NCBI GenBank assembly: GCA_009773355.1
Contig: WRPG01000020.1
Location: forward strand, 1-64,000
Length of the DNA stretch: 64,000 nucleotides
Origin: Limisphaerales bacterium
GTDB taxonomy: Bacteria > Verrucomicrobiota > Verrucomicrobiia > Limisphaerales > SXTU01
Direction: 5' to 3'
In this document: piece after piece, positions 39,655 to 48,519 of the stretch
Position numbering within the stretch: position 1 is the first letter of the stretch
Layout of the letters: every line of letters begins with the position of its first letter
Translations under genes and position numbers: made by a program
Notes under the pieces: model-generated
What the model saw: the letters and a program-made list of their open reading frames with translations, nothing else
Told to the model about the DNA's origin: nothing
Database searches by the model: none

Positions 39655-40248
39655 ATGAACGACATCCTGAACAAATCGCTCGTGCTGGTGCTGAACCGCA
39701 ACTGGCAGGCGATCAACATCCGCACGCCTGCCGACGCGTTCTGCCAGATGGCGACGAACGTGGCCACCGCGCTCGACATCGAGGGCGACGAGCACATCCG
39801 CCCCGTGAAGTGGGACGAGTGGATCACGCTGCCGGTCCGGCCGCAGGACTACGCCGTGCAGACCGTGCGCGGCGCGATCCGCGTGCCGACGGTCATCGTG
39901 GCGGTGAACTTTGCCAAGGTGCCCAAGCGCCGCCCGCGCCTCTGCGCCAAGAGCATCCGCGAACGCGACGGCAACCGCTGCCAATACACCGGACGCCCGC
40001 TCCACCCGGACGAGGGCAGCCTCGACCACGTCCTGCCCCGCTCGCGCGGTGGCGCGGACTCGTGGGAGAATCTCGTCTGGGCCGCGAAAGACGTGAACCA
40101 GCGCAAGGCCGACCGCCTCCCGCACGAAGCCGGCCTCAAGCTGCTCACCGTCCCGCGCGCGCCGAAGGAACTGCCGGTGAGCACCCTCATCCGCAACCCC
40201 CACGGCATCGCGGACTGGGAGCTGTTCGTGAAGGCAAACTTCGCGTAG
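39655..40248 (+). CDS. HNH endonuclease
   Basis: 197 aa. The HNH motif is intact near residues 110-165: RDGNRCQYTGR, SLDHVLPRSRGGADSWENL, NQRKADRLPHEAGL, the form seen in many bacterial HNH proteins of Verrucomicrobia and cyanobacteria. The N-terminus (LVLVLNRNWQAINIRTPADA) is the usual extension of that family. It is the last gene on the strand of the tRNA array and its TAG stop codon lies inside a palindromic repeat half. Role unknown; could mobilise the array. Confidence 0.9.
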   Translation: MNDILNKSLVLVLNRNWQAINIRTPADAFCQMATNVATALDIEGDEHIRPVKWDEWITLPVRPQDYAVQTVRGAIRVPTVIVAVNFAKVPKRRPRLCAKSIRERDGNRCQYTGRPLHPDEGSLDHVLPRSRGGADSWENLVWAAKDVNQRKADRLPHEAGLKLLTVPRAPKELPVSTLIRNPHGIADWELFVKANFA

Positions 40249-40271
40249 GAGACGACGTGAGGAGTCTCAAG
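40245..40271. repeat. GTAGGAGACGACGTGAGGAG element, half copy
   Basis: Left half only; the TAG of the HNH gene is bases 2-4 of the element. Confidence 0.85.
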
Positions 40272-40679
40272 GTGAAAAGGCTGAAAGCCTGAAAGACGAT
40301 AGTCCAGGGCGAGCGACGCAAGGCGAGCGCCGCCCTGGGCAATCAGCCCAAATCAAACCAAGCCCTGCAGGGGCGACATGAAGAAAACAAAACCGCACTC
40401 GTGCGGGGCAGCGCCGTCCGCCAGCTCCAGTTGCTGGCGTTCGATTCCATCACCATCGAACAGCCCGGCAACGAAGCCCGGGTGCAGGCTGGAATCCTGC
40501 TGCAAACGGCCCAACCCCAGCCCCGATGGCTGCGGGCTGTGACGCCATTCAACTCAAGTCCACCAAGGAAAGTGCGGAGCGGCTGGCCAAGGCGAAAGCT
40601 CCCGCCACCGCCACCACGCGGCCTTTGATCGCTCGGCGGTCAAGCAAGGCGTCGCCTTTCGCCGCTCCCGGCGTCCTCC
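40272..40679. other. Intergenic stretch with repeats
   Basis: No supported gene. Contains an inverted pair ccagggcgagcg/cgccgccctggg (40312-40340) and scattered GC hairpins. Confidence 0.5.
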
Positions 40680-42008
40680 TCACTTCGTCGGCTCGGCCGC
40701 CGGCCTTGGTTCATGCCACAGCAGCATCAGCGCGACGTAGCCAATCAACGGCGTCAGCCCCGCCAGCGCGATGCCCTCGTTGAACGACCCGGTCTGGTCC
40801 GCCAGCCGGCCGAAGAACTTCTGGCACGGCGACGACGTGGCCCACGCCACGGTGCCGAGGATGCCGGTGACTTTCCCCTGGTGCTTCGTGCTCAGTTCCT
40901 GGCTGAACGAGTAGTAGCACGGGAACAAGCCCAACGAGGCCGCCGCCACCACGAGCAGCACCCCGAGCAGCGCCCAGCCGCGCGGGAGCACCGCCGCCAG
41001 TCCGGTGAGCGAGGTCAGCAGCGCGCACACGCCGAAGACCGTCGCGCGCGAGCGGTGGACCTCCCAGCCGCGCTTCACGAGCCACAGCGCCGCCGCGCCC
41101 GCCGCGAGGCAGCCGATGTCCGTGGCGATGTAATAGAGCGAGTTGAAGCGCAGCGCGTCGGCCTCCAGGTAGCCCTTGCCCTCGATGAGGAACTTGGGCA
41201 GCCAAGCACGGACGATCTGCCAGCAGACGTTGATGGCCGCGACGACCACGACCAGCGCCCAGAAACGGCGGTCGGAGAAGACGGAGAAGAAATTTGCGTC
41301 CGCCCCGGAGCTTTGTGCCGGCGACTTGCAGTCGCCGCCCGTTTGGCTGGCTGGAGATTCAGACGGCGACTGCAAGTCGCCGGCACGGGCCGGGGTGACG
41401 GGGCTTTCCGCGAAATCCCGTTCCTTCAGCAGCGCAAACCACCCCACCACCCACAGCACGCCGATGGCCCCGATGACGAGGAACGGGTGCCGCCACACGC
41501 CCGGCTCGGTGCGCCCGTTGAGCATGAAGCTCATCACCAGCGGCGTGGTGATCGCCCCGATGCTCGCGCCGCTTTGCAGCACGCTGTTGCCCATCGTGCG
41601 CTCCTCGCGCGCGAGCAGGCGCTGCGTGGTCTTGAGCGCGCACGGCCAGTGGCCGGCCTCGAAGAACCCCAGCAGCGTGCGGCAGATCAGCAGGCCCTCG
41701 TAGTCTTTCACCAGCCCGGTGAAGAAGCCCATCGCCGACCAGCCGAGCACCAGCATCGGGTAAAGCCAGCGCACGCTCCACCGGTCCGCCACGCAGCCCC
41801 ACAGGAACGCCCCGACCGCGAACGCGTAGCCGAAATACATCTCCACGTCGCCGTATTGCTCCTGCTTGAGCTTGAACTCGGTGGTCACGCGCGTCGCCAC
41901 GTTGGGCAGCGTCTGCCGGTCCATGTAAAGCAGCATGGACGCGAAGAGCAGCAGGCCGCAGACGAGCCACTTCCAATGGGCGGGGCGGGCGGTGTTCGTG
42001 GAAGTCAC
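40680..42008 (-). CDS. MFS transporter (anion:cation symporter type, hexuronate-like)
   Basis: 442 aa with about 12 membrane segments. MLLYMDRQTLPNVATRVTTE, FGYAFAVGAFLWGCVADRWS, CRTLLGFFEAGHWPCALKTT and LREE-type central motifs match the ACS/ExuT group that imports hexuronates and related acids, which fits the pectate-degrading operon upstream. The cytoplasmic loop between helices 6 and 7 carries a translated palindromic repeat (ARAGDLQSPSESPASQTGG, DCKSPA). Monocistronic on the minus strand. Confidence 0.88.
   Translation of the reverse strand: MTSTNTARPAHWKWLVCGLLLFASMLLYMDRQTLPNVATRVTTEFKLKQEQYGDVEMYFGYAFAVGAFLWGCVADRWSVRWLYPMLVLGWSAMGFFTGLVKDYEGLLICRTLLGFFEAGHWPCALKTTQRLLAREERTMGNSVLQSGASIGAITTPLVMSFMLNGRTEPGVWRHPFLVIGAIGVLWVVGWFALLKERDFAESPVTPARAGDLQSPSESPASQTGGDCKSPAQSSGADANFFSVFSDRRFWALVVVVAAINVCWQIVRAWLPKFLIEGKGYLEADALRFNSLYYIATDIGCLAAGAAALWLVKRGWEVHRSRATVFGVCALLTSLTGLAAVLPRGWALLGVLLVVAAASLGLFPCYYSFSQELSTKHQGKVTGILGTVAWATSSPCQKFFGRLADQTGSFNEGIALAGLTPLIGYVALMLLWHEPRPAAEPTK
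41317..41384. repeat. GCCGGCGACTTGCAGTCGCC palindromic element, copy 2 (in coding sequence)
   Basis: Left gccggcgacttgcagtcgcc, right ggcgactgcaagtcgccggc, perfectly inverted. Encodes the central loop insertion of the MFS transporter. Confidence 0.9.
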
Positions 42009-42035
42009 GGAGAACGGACGGCGCGGAGCGGGAAG

Positions 42036-42116
42036 TGTTCAGTCATCGGTGTTCAGTTTTCAGTTTGGCCATGCTGGCGGCGGCGAATACGACGTTGACT
42101 GAAAACTGATCACTGC
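42036..42116. repeat. CAGTTTTCAGT palindromic element
   Basis: gttcagtcatcggtgttcag...cagttttcagt at the left and actgaaaactgatcactg at the right, upstream of the MFS gene. Confidence 0.75.
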
Positions 42117-42125
42117 CTGCTGCCC

Positions 42126-42887
42126 TCACCCCTCCCAGCTCTTCCCATCCCACTTGAGCACGCGCTCGAGCATCGCCACCGCGCCGTCGGTGAAGACTTG
42201 GAAGAGGGCCTCGCCCTTCTCAGCGGTGGCGTGGCGCGGGTCGCCGATGTGGCCGGGCACGCTGCGGTCGCCCATGATCCAGCCGCGCGAGGCCGGCTCG
42301 AAGGGGTTGCCGAACTCCACCGCCTTCACCTTCTTCAAGTCGCCAACGAGGTGCGGCGCGAGGCGCAGGACCATGCTGGTCTCCCATTCGCAGGCGTGGC
42401 CCATGCGGGTCTGCTTGATGCCGGGGTGCGCCTCGGCGGGATTCTTGAGCGCGAGGTTCCAGTAGGTGGCGAAGAGCAGGAGGAGGTCGCGGCGCGCGCG
42501 GTATTTCTGGCGCAGCTCGAAGACGACCTGCTTGCCGGGCACGTCGTTGCCGCCGTGGCCGTTGAGCATCACGAGCCGGCGGAAGCCGTGCGCGATGAAG
42601 TTCTCGAACTGGCCCGCGAGCAAGTCCAGATACACGCGCGGCGCGGCGGACATGGTGCCGGGAAAGTCCATGTGGTGCTCGGAGTTGCCGAGCCACTGGA
42701 GCGGGGCGATGAGCACGCGCTTCCCAAGGCGCGCCTCGACGCGGCGGACGATCTCGCCGCAGAGCAGGCTGTCGGTGAAGACGGGCATGTGCCGCCCGTG
42801 CTGTTCCAGCGCGGCGACGGGGAAGATGACGGGGGTGTTACGGTCGAGGGCGGCGACTTCGGACCACTTGAGATCGGTGAGTTGCAT
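42126..42887 (-). CDS. Creatininase-family amidohydrolase
   Basis: 253 aa from ATG 42887. Metal and catalytic signatures of the creatininase family are visible: FPVAALEQHGRHMPVFTDS, NSEHHMDFPGT, LVMLNGHGGND and MGHACEWETS. Members hydrolyse cyclic amides such as creatinine or formylated riboflavin and mycofactocin precursors; the actual substrate cannot be told. Start chosen because codons before it read as noise. Confidence 0.9.
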   Translation of the reverse strand: MQLTDLKWSEVAALDRNTPVIFPVAALEQHGRHMPVFTDSLLCGEIVRRVEARLGKRVLIAPLQWLGNSEHHMDFPGTMSAAPRVYLDLLAGQFENFIAHGFRRLVMLNGHGGNDVPGKQVVFELRQKYRARRDLLLLFATYWNLALKNPAEAHPGIKQTRMGHACEWETSMVLRLAPHLVGDLKKVKAVEFGNPFEPASRGWIMGDRSVPGHIGDPRHATAEKGEALFQVFTDGAVAMLERVLKWDGKSWEG

Positions 42888-42940
42888 GTGTGCGGGCAGG
42901 CTAGGGAGGTCGTCCGCGCGTGGCAAGCGCCACCCGGCTT

Positions 42941-43414
42941 TCAACGCGCGGCGAGGTTGCCGAGGCGGATGATGTCGCCGGGCTGGAGAGCGGGACCGGG
43001 AGCGCGGGCGGTGAGCTTGGCGGTGTCGGTGGCCGTGATGACTTGGTTGCCGCGCAGGACTTGGATGGCCTTGAGCGCGGCGTTGGCCTCGCCGGTCTTC
43101 GTGGCCGCGTAGAGCTTCATGCCTTCGGTCCACGGGATTTGCCGCGCCGTGCCGGTCGCGCTGTCCACGACGGTGACGAAGGCGGTTTTGGCGATGGAGC
43201 CGGCGACGGAGCCGGTGGTGGTGACGACGGTCTTCGCGACCGTGGCCGTGCCGCTGGCAGTGGCACCGGCAACTTTGCCGGTGGTCGTGATGGCCGCCGT
43301 CGCGGTCTTGCCGATGACCTTGCCGGTGGTGGTGACGACCTTCGTGCCGGTGGAGCAGGCGGTGGCGAAGGCGAGAAGATAGCAGGCAGAAGATAGAAAA
43401 TAGCGCGGGCGCAT
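42941..43414 (-). CDS. Lipoprotein with internal Thr/Gly/Lys repeats
   Basis: 157 aa. Signal with a lipobox-like end (YLLAFATAC, then STG). Residues 23-75 contain degenerate repeats of TTTGKV/A (TTTGKVIGKTA, TTTGKVAGATA, TTTGSVAGSIA), followed by a small beta domain (QVLRGNQVITATDTAKL). No catalytic motif. Probably anchored in the outer or inner membrane. Confidence 0.7.
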   Translation of the reverse strand: MRPRYFLSSACYLLAFATACSTGTKVVTTTGKVIGKTATAAITTTGKVAGATASGTATVAKTVVTTTGSVAGSIAKTAFVTVVDSATGTARQIPWTEGMKLYAATKTGEANAALKAIQVLRGNQVITATDTAKLTARAPGPALQPGDIIRLGNLAAR

Positions 43415-43416
43415 GG

Positions 43417-44301
43417 TCAGGTCAGGGTGAGGAGGCTGACTTCAGGGCGGCAGTTGAAGCGGACGCCGTGGAGATTGCCGACGCCGCGCGTGGTGAAGAT
43501 CCAGCGGTCGCGCCAGCGGTTCAGCCCGGCGACGTAGCGGTGGTCGCGCACAGGGGCGAAGGGCGTGCCCAGCCACGGCAGACGAAGCTGGCCACCGTGC
43601 GTGTGACCGCAGAGGGCAAGGTGCCAGTTGAAGTCAGCGACGGCGTCCTTTCCATCGGGGTTATGCATCAACAGAAGCGTCGCGCTGTCGGGGGGAACTC
43701 GCGCAAAGGCCTCCTCCGCCCGCAACTCCCGCGACCATAGGTCGCCCACGCCTACCAACCGCAGGCGGCGGTTGCCGACAACAAAATCTGCGGGTTCGTT
43801 CTGGAGACACATCACGCCACTTCTCTCAAGTAACTGCCGGACCTCCGCATGGTTTGGAGCACGGAAACGCTCCGGTCGCCCCGAATAGACGCCGCCGTCG
43901 TGATTTCCGAGACAGGCGAACGTCGGCGCAGCTTTCGAGAGGACGCCCAGCACTTCGGCGTAATCAGCCATGCGTGGGAAGTGCCCCGTGATGAAATCGC
44001 CCGTAAGGCAGATCAGGCGGGGCTTCGCAGCGAGGCCAAGTTGGATGGCCTTCGCGATGAATTCCAGTGAGACGTAGCCGGAGGCGTGCAGATCGGAAAT
44101 GTGCAAGACGCGGATTGGATCGGCCTCTTTCGGGCCGAGTTGAACCGTGCGGTGGGTTACCTCCAGCCAGCCGGGTTCAACCAAGCGCGTGTAGGCCGCA
44201 CCAATCGCACCCGTCACGCCAACGAAGCCCGCGCCGAAGAGCAGGCGACGCCGCGACAGCCAGGCCCGCTTGGTCGGGGGCGCAGTGGTCGGCGGGTTCA
44301 T
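43417..44301 (-). CDS. Metallophosphoesterase (YkuE/YaeI-like)
   Basis: 294 aa. N-terminal RR export signal or membrane anchor (SRRRLLFGAGFVGVTGAIG). Dinuclear-metal motifs in order: ISDLHASG, LTGDFITG, LGNHDGG, MHNPDG and GHTHGGQLRLP. YkuE-like enzymes act on phospholipids or lipid A precursors at the outer face of the inner membrane. Sits between a lipoprotein and the EboF-like phosphatase. Confidence 0.9.
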   Translation of the reverse strand: MNPPTTAPPTKRAWLSRRRLLFGAGFVGVTGAIGAAYTRLVEPGWLEVTHRTVQLGPKEADPIRVLHISDLHASGYVSLEFIAKAIQLGLAAKPRLICLTGDFITGHFPRMADYAEVLGVLSKAAPTFACLGNHDGGVYSGRPERFRAPNHAEVRQLLERSGVMCLQNEPADFVVGNRRLRLVGVGDLWSRELRAEEAFARVPPDSATLLLMHNPDGKDAVADFNWHLALCGHTHGGQLRLPWLGTPFAPVRDHRYVAGLNRWRDRWIFTTRGVGNLHGVRFNCRPEVSLLTLT

Positions 44302-44343
44302 GTGACGGACTTGGCATCCTCCGCCGCAACCTGAAGGTTGCGG

Positions 44344-45744
44344 CTACGCGGGGAGGAGGTGGCGCTTGATGATGTTGTAAACTTCCGTCGAGTCGAGTTG
44401 GTGCGCGGGCAGGAGGTCGTGGCGCTCAGTGATGAGCACGGGCCAGTCGGCGCTGTTTGCAGGACGGCAACCGTGCGAGCCTTTGACGAGCGAGGCGTCG
44501 AGCGGGACGACATCCATCAACATGCGGAAGCCGAGTTTCTTGCGCAGGAGCTTGCCGGCGACCTTGAGCTTGGGTGCGCGCAGCTTGGGATCAAGGAACA
44601 GCTCGACAGGGTCGTAGCCGGGCTTGCGGTGGATGTCCACGCAGCGGGCGAAGTCGGGCGCGCGCTGATCGTCGAGCCAGTAGTAGTAGGTGAACCACGC
44701 ATTCTCCTTCGCCACGGCGATGAGGTCGCCGGCGCGCGGGTGGTTGATGCCGGCGGCGGTCTTCTCCTTCTCGGCGAGCACAGCGGCGACGCCCGGCGTG
44801 AACTCGACGGCGGAGCGGACCTGACTGAGCAGCGCGGAATCGTTGACGTAGATGTGCGCGATCTGATGATCGGCGACGGCGAAGGCGCGGCTCGCGCCGG
44901 CATCGAGGAGTTCGCGGCCAAGTTCCTCCTTCACGGTGAGCCAGCCCTGCTCGCGGAAAATGCGGTTGAGGTGGATGGCCTTGTCCACGGGCGTGATGCC
45001 GTATTCCGAGAGGAGCACGACCTGCACCTTGCGCTTCTGGAAGAACAGGATGAGCTCGCCGACGAGGTCATCAATCGCCAGCAGGTCGCGCCCAATGTCA
45101 GGATGATTGGGACCGAGGCGCTGGAGGTTGTAGTCCAGATGCGGGAGATAGACGAGATTCAGCGTGGGCTGGAACCGCTTCTCAATCCACTTGGCCGACT
45201 CGGTAATCCAGCGCGACGCGCAATCGGGTTGGCCGGCGGGCGACTGCACGCCGGCATTCGGCCCCCAAAAGCCGGGGAACGGGAACTCGCCGAGGTCACG
45301 CTTGATGTCGTCGCGGATCGAGTAGGGCCACGAGTAGATGTCGAAGACCTTGCGTCCGTCCGCCGGATACATGGGGCGCGGCGTGATGGACCAGTCGGCG
45401 GTGGAATACATGTTATACCACCAGAACAGCTTGGCGCAGGTGAAGCGGTGGTCGTGCGCGCGCAGCTCGTCCCAAAGCTTGCGGCCGCGCACGAGCTTGT
45501 TGGACTGCTTCCAGAACTGCACCTCGGCCAGGTCGCGGTCATACCAGCCGTTGGCGACGATGCCGTGCTGGGCGGGCTTGGTGCCGGTGAGGTAATTGGA
45601 CTGCGCCACGGTGGTGACGGCGGGGAAGGCGGGATCGAGGTTGACGACCGCGCCGCGTTTGCGGAACGCGGTGATGCGCGGCGTGCGCTCGCCAAGGAGG
45701 GATTCCGTGAGGCCGACGACGTTGAGAACGGCGGTGCGGTTCAT
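44344..45744 (-). CDS. eboF: Alkaline phosphatase-superfamily / nucleotide pyrophosphatase (EboF-like)
   Basis: 466 aa from ATG 45744. The metal-dependent phosphodiesterase core shows FPAVTTVAQSNYLTGTKPA (nucleophile region), HGIVANGWYDRD, LVYLPHLDYNLQRLGPNHP and VQVVLLSEYGITPV. An EboD-like cyclase gene lies 0.8 kb upstream on the same strand, so I read this as the EboF member of an Ebo cluster (which exports a metabolite or precursor in cyanobacteria and algae). eboA, B, C and E are not in the window. Confidence 0.78.
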   Translation of the reverse strand: MNRTAVLNVVGLTESLLGERTPRITAFRKRGAVVNLDPAFPAVTTVAQSNYLTGTKPAQHGIVANGWYDRDLAEVQFWKQSNKLVRGRKLWDELRAHDHRFTCAKLFWWYNMYSTADWSITPRPMYPADGRKVFDIYSWPYSIRDDIKRDLGEFPFPGFWGPNAGVQSPAGQPDCASRWITESAKWIEKRFQPTLNLVYLPHLDYNLQRLGPNHPDIGRDLLAIDDLVGELILFFQKRKVQVVLLSEYGITPVDKAIHLNRIFREQGWLTVKEELGRELLDAGASRAFAVADHQIAHIYVNDSALLSQVRSAVEFTPGVAAVLAEKEKTAAGINHPRAGDLIAVAKENAWFTYYYWLDDQRAPDFARCVDIHRKPGYDPVELFLDPKLRAPKLKVAGKLLRKKLGFRMLMDVVPLDASLVKGSHGCRPANSADWPVLITERHDLLPAHQLDSTEVYNIIKRHLLPA

Positions 45745-45745
45745 G

Positions 45746-46252
45746 TCACTTGGTCCCATCAGAACTGGTTTCACCGACGGACGCGAGCACTTGAGCAACG
45801 AAGGCGTCGTCGAGCCAGAAATCACACTCGTCCGCCGCGCGGCGGAGCAGGCCGGCGATGCCAGGCACTAACCCGGCGTGTTTGGCCCGGATAAGGATGC
45901 CCACTACGCCGGTGACGTGCAGACCGCGTCGCCGGGCCTCGGCCCGGCCCGCGCGTTCATCCATCAACAACAAACCGGCCCGCACTTCCACGGCCAGGGC
46001 CAGCGCCTCCGCCTCGCCGGCATCCAGCGGCGGGATGTCCGGGGAGAATGTCAGCGGGGAAGTTGGAGCCTGCACGCGCACACTGGCAGGCAGGGTGAGC
46101 ACGCGCGTGACGCCCGCCAGGCGGCGCGGGCGGGCAAACTCGCGGGCAACGGCAGGCGGGATGAAGACTTCGCCAAACAGACGGGCGAGCAACTGCTCCT
46201 GCCCCAACGCGCAGAGCACCACGAGGGCGGAGGTGTCGCTGACGACGATCAC
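45746..46252 (-). CDS. DUF3368 PIN-like toxin
   Basis: 168 aa from a GTG at 46252 that overlaps the antitoxin stop (GTGA). PIN-fold acidic residues are in VVSDTSALVVLC, DAGEAEALALA and LLMDERAGRAEARR. DUF3368 proteins are presumed ribonucleases paired with UPF0175 antitoxins. The stop lies one base before the EboF-like gene, so the pair has been inserted into that operon. Confidence 0.88.
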   Translation of the reverse strand: MIVVSDTSALVVLCALGQEQLLARLFGEVFIPPAVAREFARPRRLAGVTRVLTLPASVRVQAPTSPLTFSPDIPPLDAGEAEALALAVEVRAGLLLMDERAGRAEARRRGLHVTGVVGILIRAKHAGLVPGIAGLLRRAADECDFWLDDAFVAQVLASVGETSSDGTK

Positions 46253-46506
46253 TGTGGCTCCAAACGCGAGTCCAGCCACTTGAGGGTTCGCAAGTCCTCC
46301 TGATAATCCTCCCAGCCGTAATTGATGCAGATGCCGCGCTGCTTCAACTCGGACATGAGTTCGAAACGGTCCACCCCGAGGAGTTCCGCCGCCTTGCCCA
46401 GGCTGATATGCCCTTCCTTGTAGAGGCCGATGAGGAGGCTGCGCTTGAGTTCGAGGTCGGAGAGGTGCAGCGCCTCCAGCCAAGGTTCCGCGAGCAAGGC
46501 ATTCAT
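46249..46506 (-). CDS. UPF0175-family antitoxin
   Basis: 85 aa. The typical HTH-like core is ELKRSLLIGLYKEGHISLG then KAAELLGVDRFELMSELKQR, followed by GICINYGWEDYQEDL. Translationally coupled to the DUF3368 toxin by a four-base overlap. Confidence 0.9.
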   Translation of the reverse strand: MNALLAEPWLEALHLSDLELKRSLLIGLYKEGHISLGKAAELLGVDRFELMSELKQRGICINYGWEDYQEDLRTLKWLDSRLEPQ

Positions 46507-46533
46507 AACGGCGGCACTATGCCCGCTCGCCGC

Positions 46534-47787
46534 TCACCCCGCAACCGCGACGATTTTCCGCGTCCGCGCCGTGTGCCGCTCCTGCAGGCGGTGGATGGCC
46601 TCGACGACCGTGGGCAGGTTCATCTCATGCACCTCGACACCCTGGCCGATGGCTTCCAGCAATGTGATGGTCAGCTCGCCGCCAAGGTGTTCTCGGAATT
46701 CCGTTAGTCCGGTCAGCACCATCAGGTTGCCGTCCGAGTCCGTGTGCAGCAGTTCCGAGGCGAACAGGTCGAAGCCAAGTTTCTCCAGCAGCGCCATCAC
46801 CCGCTCGGCGCTCGCGGCGTCGAGCATCCCAATCTTCTTCGCGTAGAGCACATCCAGCGCGATGCCGATGGCGACGGCCTCGCCGTGGCGGAGCTTGTAT
46901 TCGGAAAGCTGCTCCAGCTTGTGCGCCGCCCAGTGGCCGAAGTCGAGGGGGCGTGCGCTGCCGAACTCGAAGGGGTCGCCGCTGGTGGCGATGTGGTTCA
47001 GGTGCAGCTCGGCGCAACGGTAGATGAGCCGCTGCATCGCCGCCGGCTCGAACTCCGCCAGCGCCTCCGCGTCGCGCTCGATGGCGTTGAAGAACTCGGC
47101 GTCCCGGATGCACGCGACCTTCACGGCCTCGACGTAGCCGGCGCGCTTGTCGCGGGCGGACAGCGTGGCGAGCAGTTGGAAGTCGTTGATGACGGCGAAG
47201 GGCGGGCAGAACGTGCCGATGAAATTCTTTTTGCCGAACGCGTTGACGCCGTTCTTCACCCCGACGCCGGAGTCGTCCTGGCTCAAGGTCGTCGTCGGGA
47301 TGCGCACATGCCGGATGCCGCGATGCGCCGTGGCCGCCGCGAGGCCCACCATGTCCAGCAACGCGCCACCGCCGACGCAGAGCAGGTAGGCGTGGCGGTC
47401 AATGTGGTAGCGGTCAATCTGCGAGTGGATTTCCGAAACGTGGAAGTAGGAGTTCTTCACCCGCTCGCCGCCCTCGATGACGAAGGGCGAGCGCACCAGC
47501 TCCAGCGCGTCGCCGTGCGTGGCGAAGTAGTCAGCGATGGCGCGCTCCAGGCCGGGCTGGGACTTGGCCAGCGCCTCGTCCACGACGACCAATCCCTTGC
47601 GCCGCGTCGCGCCGCCGCCGCCCACGAGCACGTCGCGGAGCACGGGATTGGCGGGGTTGAAGACGCCGTGGGTGAAATGCACCTGATGACGCCAACTGAC
47701 CTGAATTGTCCGCTCAATGCCGGGCACGGGATGAATTTGTCGCGCGTTTGTGACGAATGCCAGCGGGGAATCATTCGGCGCGGCCAA
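46534..47787 (-). CDS. eboD: Dehydroquinate synthase-like sugar-phosphate cyclase (EboD-like)
   Basis: 417 aa. NAD and metal motifs of the DHQS family: LLCVGGGALLDMVGLAAAT, IPTTTLSQDDSGVGVKNGVN, KNFIGTFCPPFAVIND, EAVKVACIRD, DFGHWAAHKLE and RHGEAVAIGIALD. The N-terminus (SWRHQVHFTHGVFNPANPVL) and the SQDDSGVG variant fit EboD/sedoheptulose-7-phosphate cyclase-like proteins rather than AroB. It produces a cyclitol-type intermediate by inference. An EboF-like phosphatase follows after a toxin-antitoxin pair. Confidence 0.82.
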   Translation of the reverse strand: MAAPNDSPLAFVTNARQIHPVPGIERTIQVSWRHQVHFTHGVFNPANPVLRDVLVGGGGATRRKGLVVVDEALAKSQPGLERAIADYFATHGDALELVRSPFVIEGGERVKNSYFHVSEIHSQIDRYHIDRHAYLLCVGGGALLDMVGLAAATAHRGIRHVRIPTTTLSQDDSGVGVKNGVNAFGKKNFIGTFCPPFAVINDFQLLATLSARDKRAGYVEAVKVACIRDAEFFNAIERDAEALAEFEPAAMQRLIYRCAELHLNHIATSGDPFEFGSARPLDFGHWAAHKLEQLSEYKLRHGEAVAIGIALDVLYAKKIGMLDAASAERVMALLEKLGFDLFASELLHTDSDGNLMVLTGLTEFREHLGGELTITLLEAIGQGVEVHEMNLPTVVEAIHRLQERHTARTRKIVAVAG

Positions 47788-47823
47788 CCGTGAAACAGGA
47801 CATTTCCGCTTCCCTGTGTCGCG

Positions 47824-48519
47824 TCACTGCTGCCCGATTCTTCCCAAGCGCTCCTTCAGCGTCGGGTCGAAGTCCTGATACTCCCGCTCCGCGCGCAGCA
47901 GCGCCGGGCGGATGATGGCGGCGTGCACGTCAATGCTCTTGCCCCACAACTCCTGCCAGAGGATGCGCGTGTTGAGCAGCATGTCCCCGCGCGCGGTTTC
48001 CTCGTCGAACTTGGGCCGGTAGAGATCCACCGCCTTCTGCAAGTGCCGGGTGAACTCCTCCTCCGTCGGGTGCCCGGTCTTGCCGAGGACGAGCTTGAAG
48101 GCCGCCATGTCCTTTTCTTCCAGCCGCTGAAGCTTGCTCACCAGCACGTCCCACGGATGGACGATGCGGAAGAGGTGCCCGTGTCGCTCGACTTCCACCG
48201 CGCGGGCGCGCCAGTCCACCGTGCTCTTGAAAGCCAGCGCGTCGCAGACTTGGATGTAGAATTGGCTGTGCTGCTGGGTCCAGCCGTGGGTCTCCACGAA
48301 CTGAAGGAGAAAGTCGTAAACATCCTCGCTGCCGAACAGGTCAATGTCCGCGCTCGTGAAGGTTGGCTCAATGAAAAGCTGCAACGGGGCGGAGCCGAAG
48401 ACGTTCACCTCCAAGCGCGGCTGCGGTGGCAGCGCGCGGGCGAACTCGTCAAGCCGCCGCCCGGCGGGGGTTTGCCACGCGATATGGTCGGCCTGAAAAA
48501 GCATAAAGAGCCTGGTCAA
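47824..48519 (-). CDS. Nucleotidyltransferase-like protein (AbiEii-type fold)
   Basis: 231 aa. VFGSAPLQLFIEPTFTSADIDLF resembles the GS-x(n)-DxD motif of the nucleotidyltransferase superfamily; HPWDVLVSKLQRLEEKD is the conserved second part of related DUF proteins. Long helical C-terminus. Could be a stand-alone toxin-like NTase or an uncharacterised enzyme. A short overlapping upstream frame may be its partner. Confidence 0.65.
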   Translation of the reverse strand: MTRLFMLFQADHIAWQTPAGRRLDEFARALPPQPRLEVNVFGSAPLQLFIEPTFTSADIDLFGSEDVYDFLLQFVETHGWTQQHSQFYIQVCDALAFKSTVDWRARAVEVERHGHLFRIVHPWDVLVSKLQRLEEKDMAAFKLVLGKTGHPTEEEFTRHLQKAVDLYRPKFDEETARGDMLLNTRILWQELWGKSIDVHAAIIRPALLRAEREYQDFDPTLKERLGRIGQQ

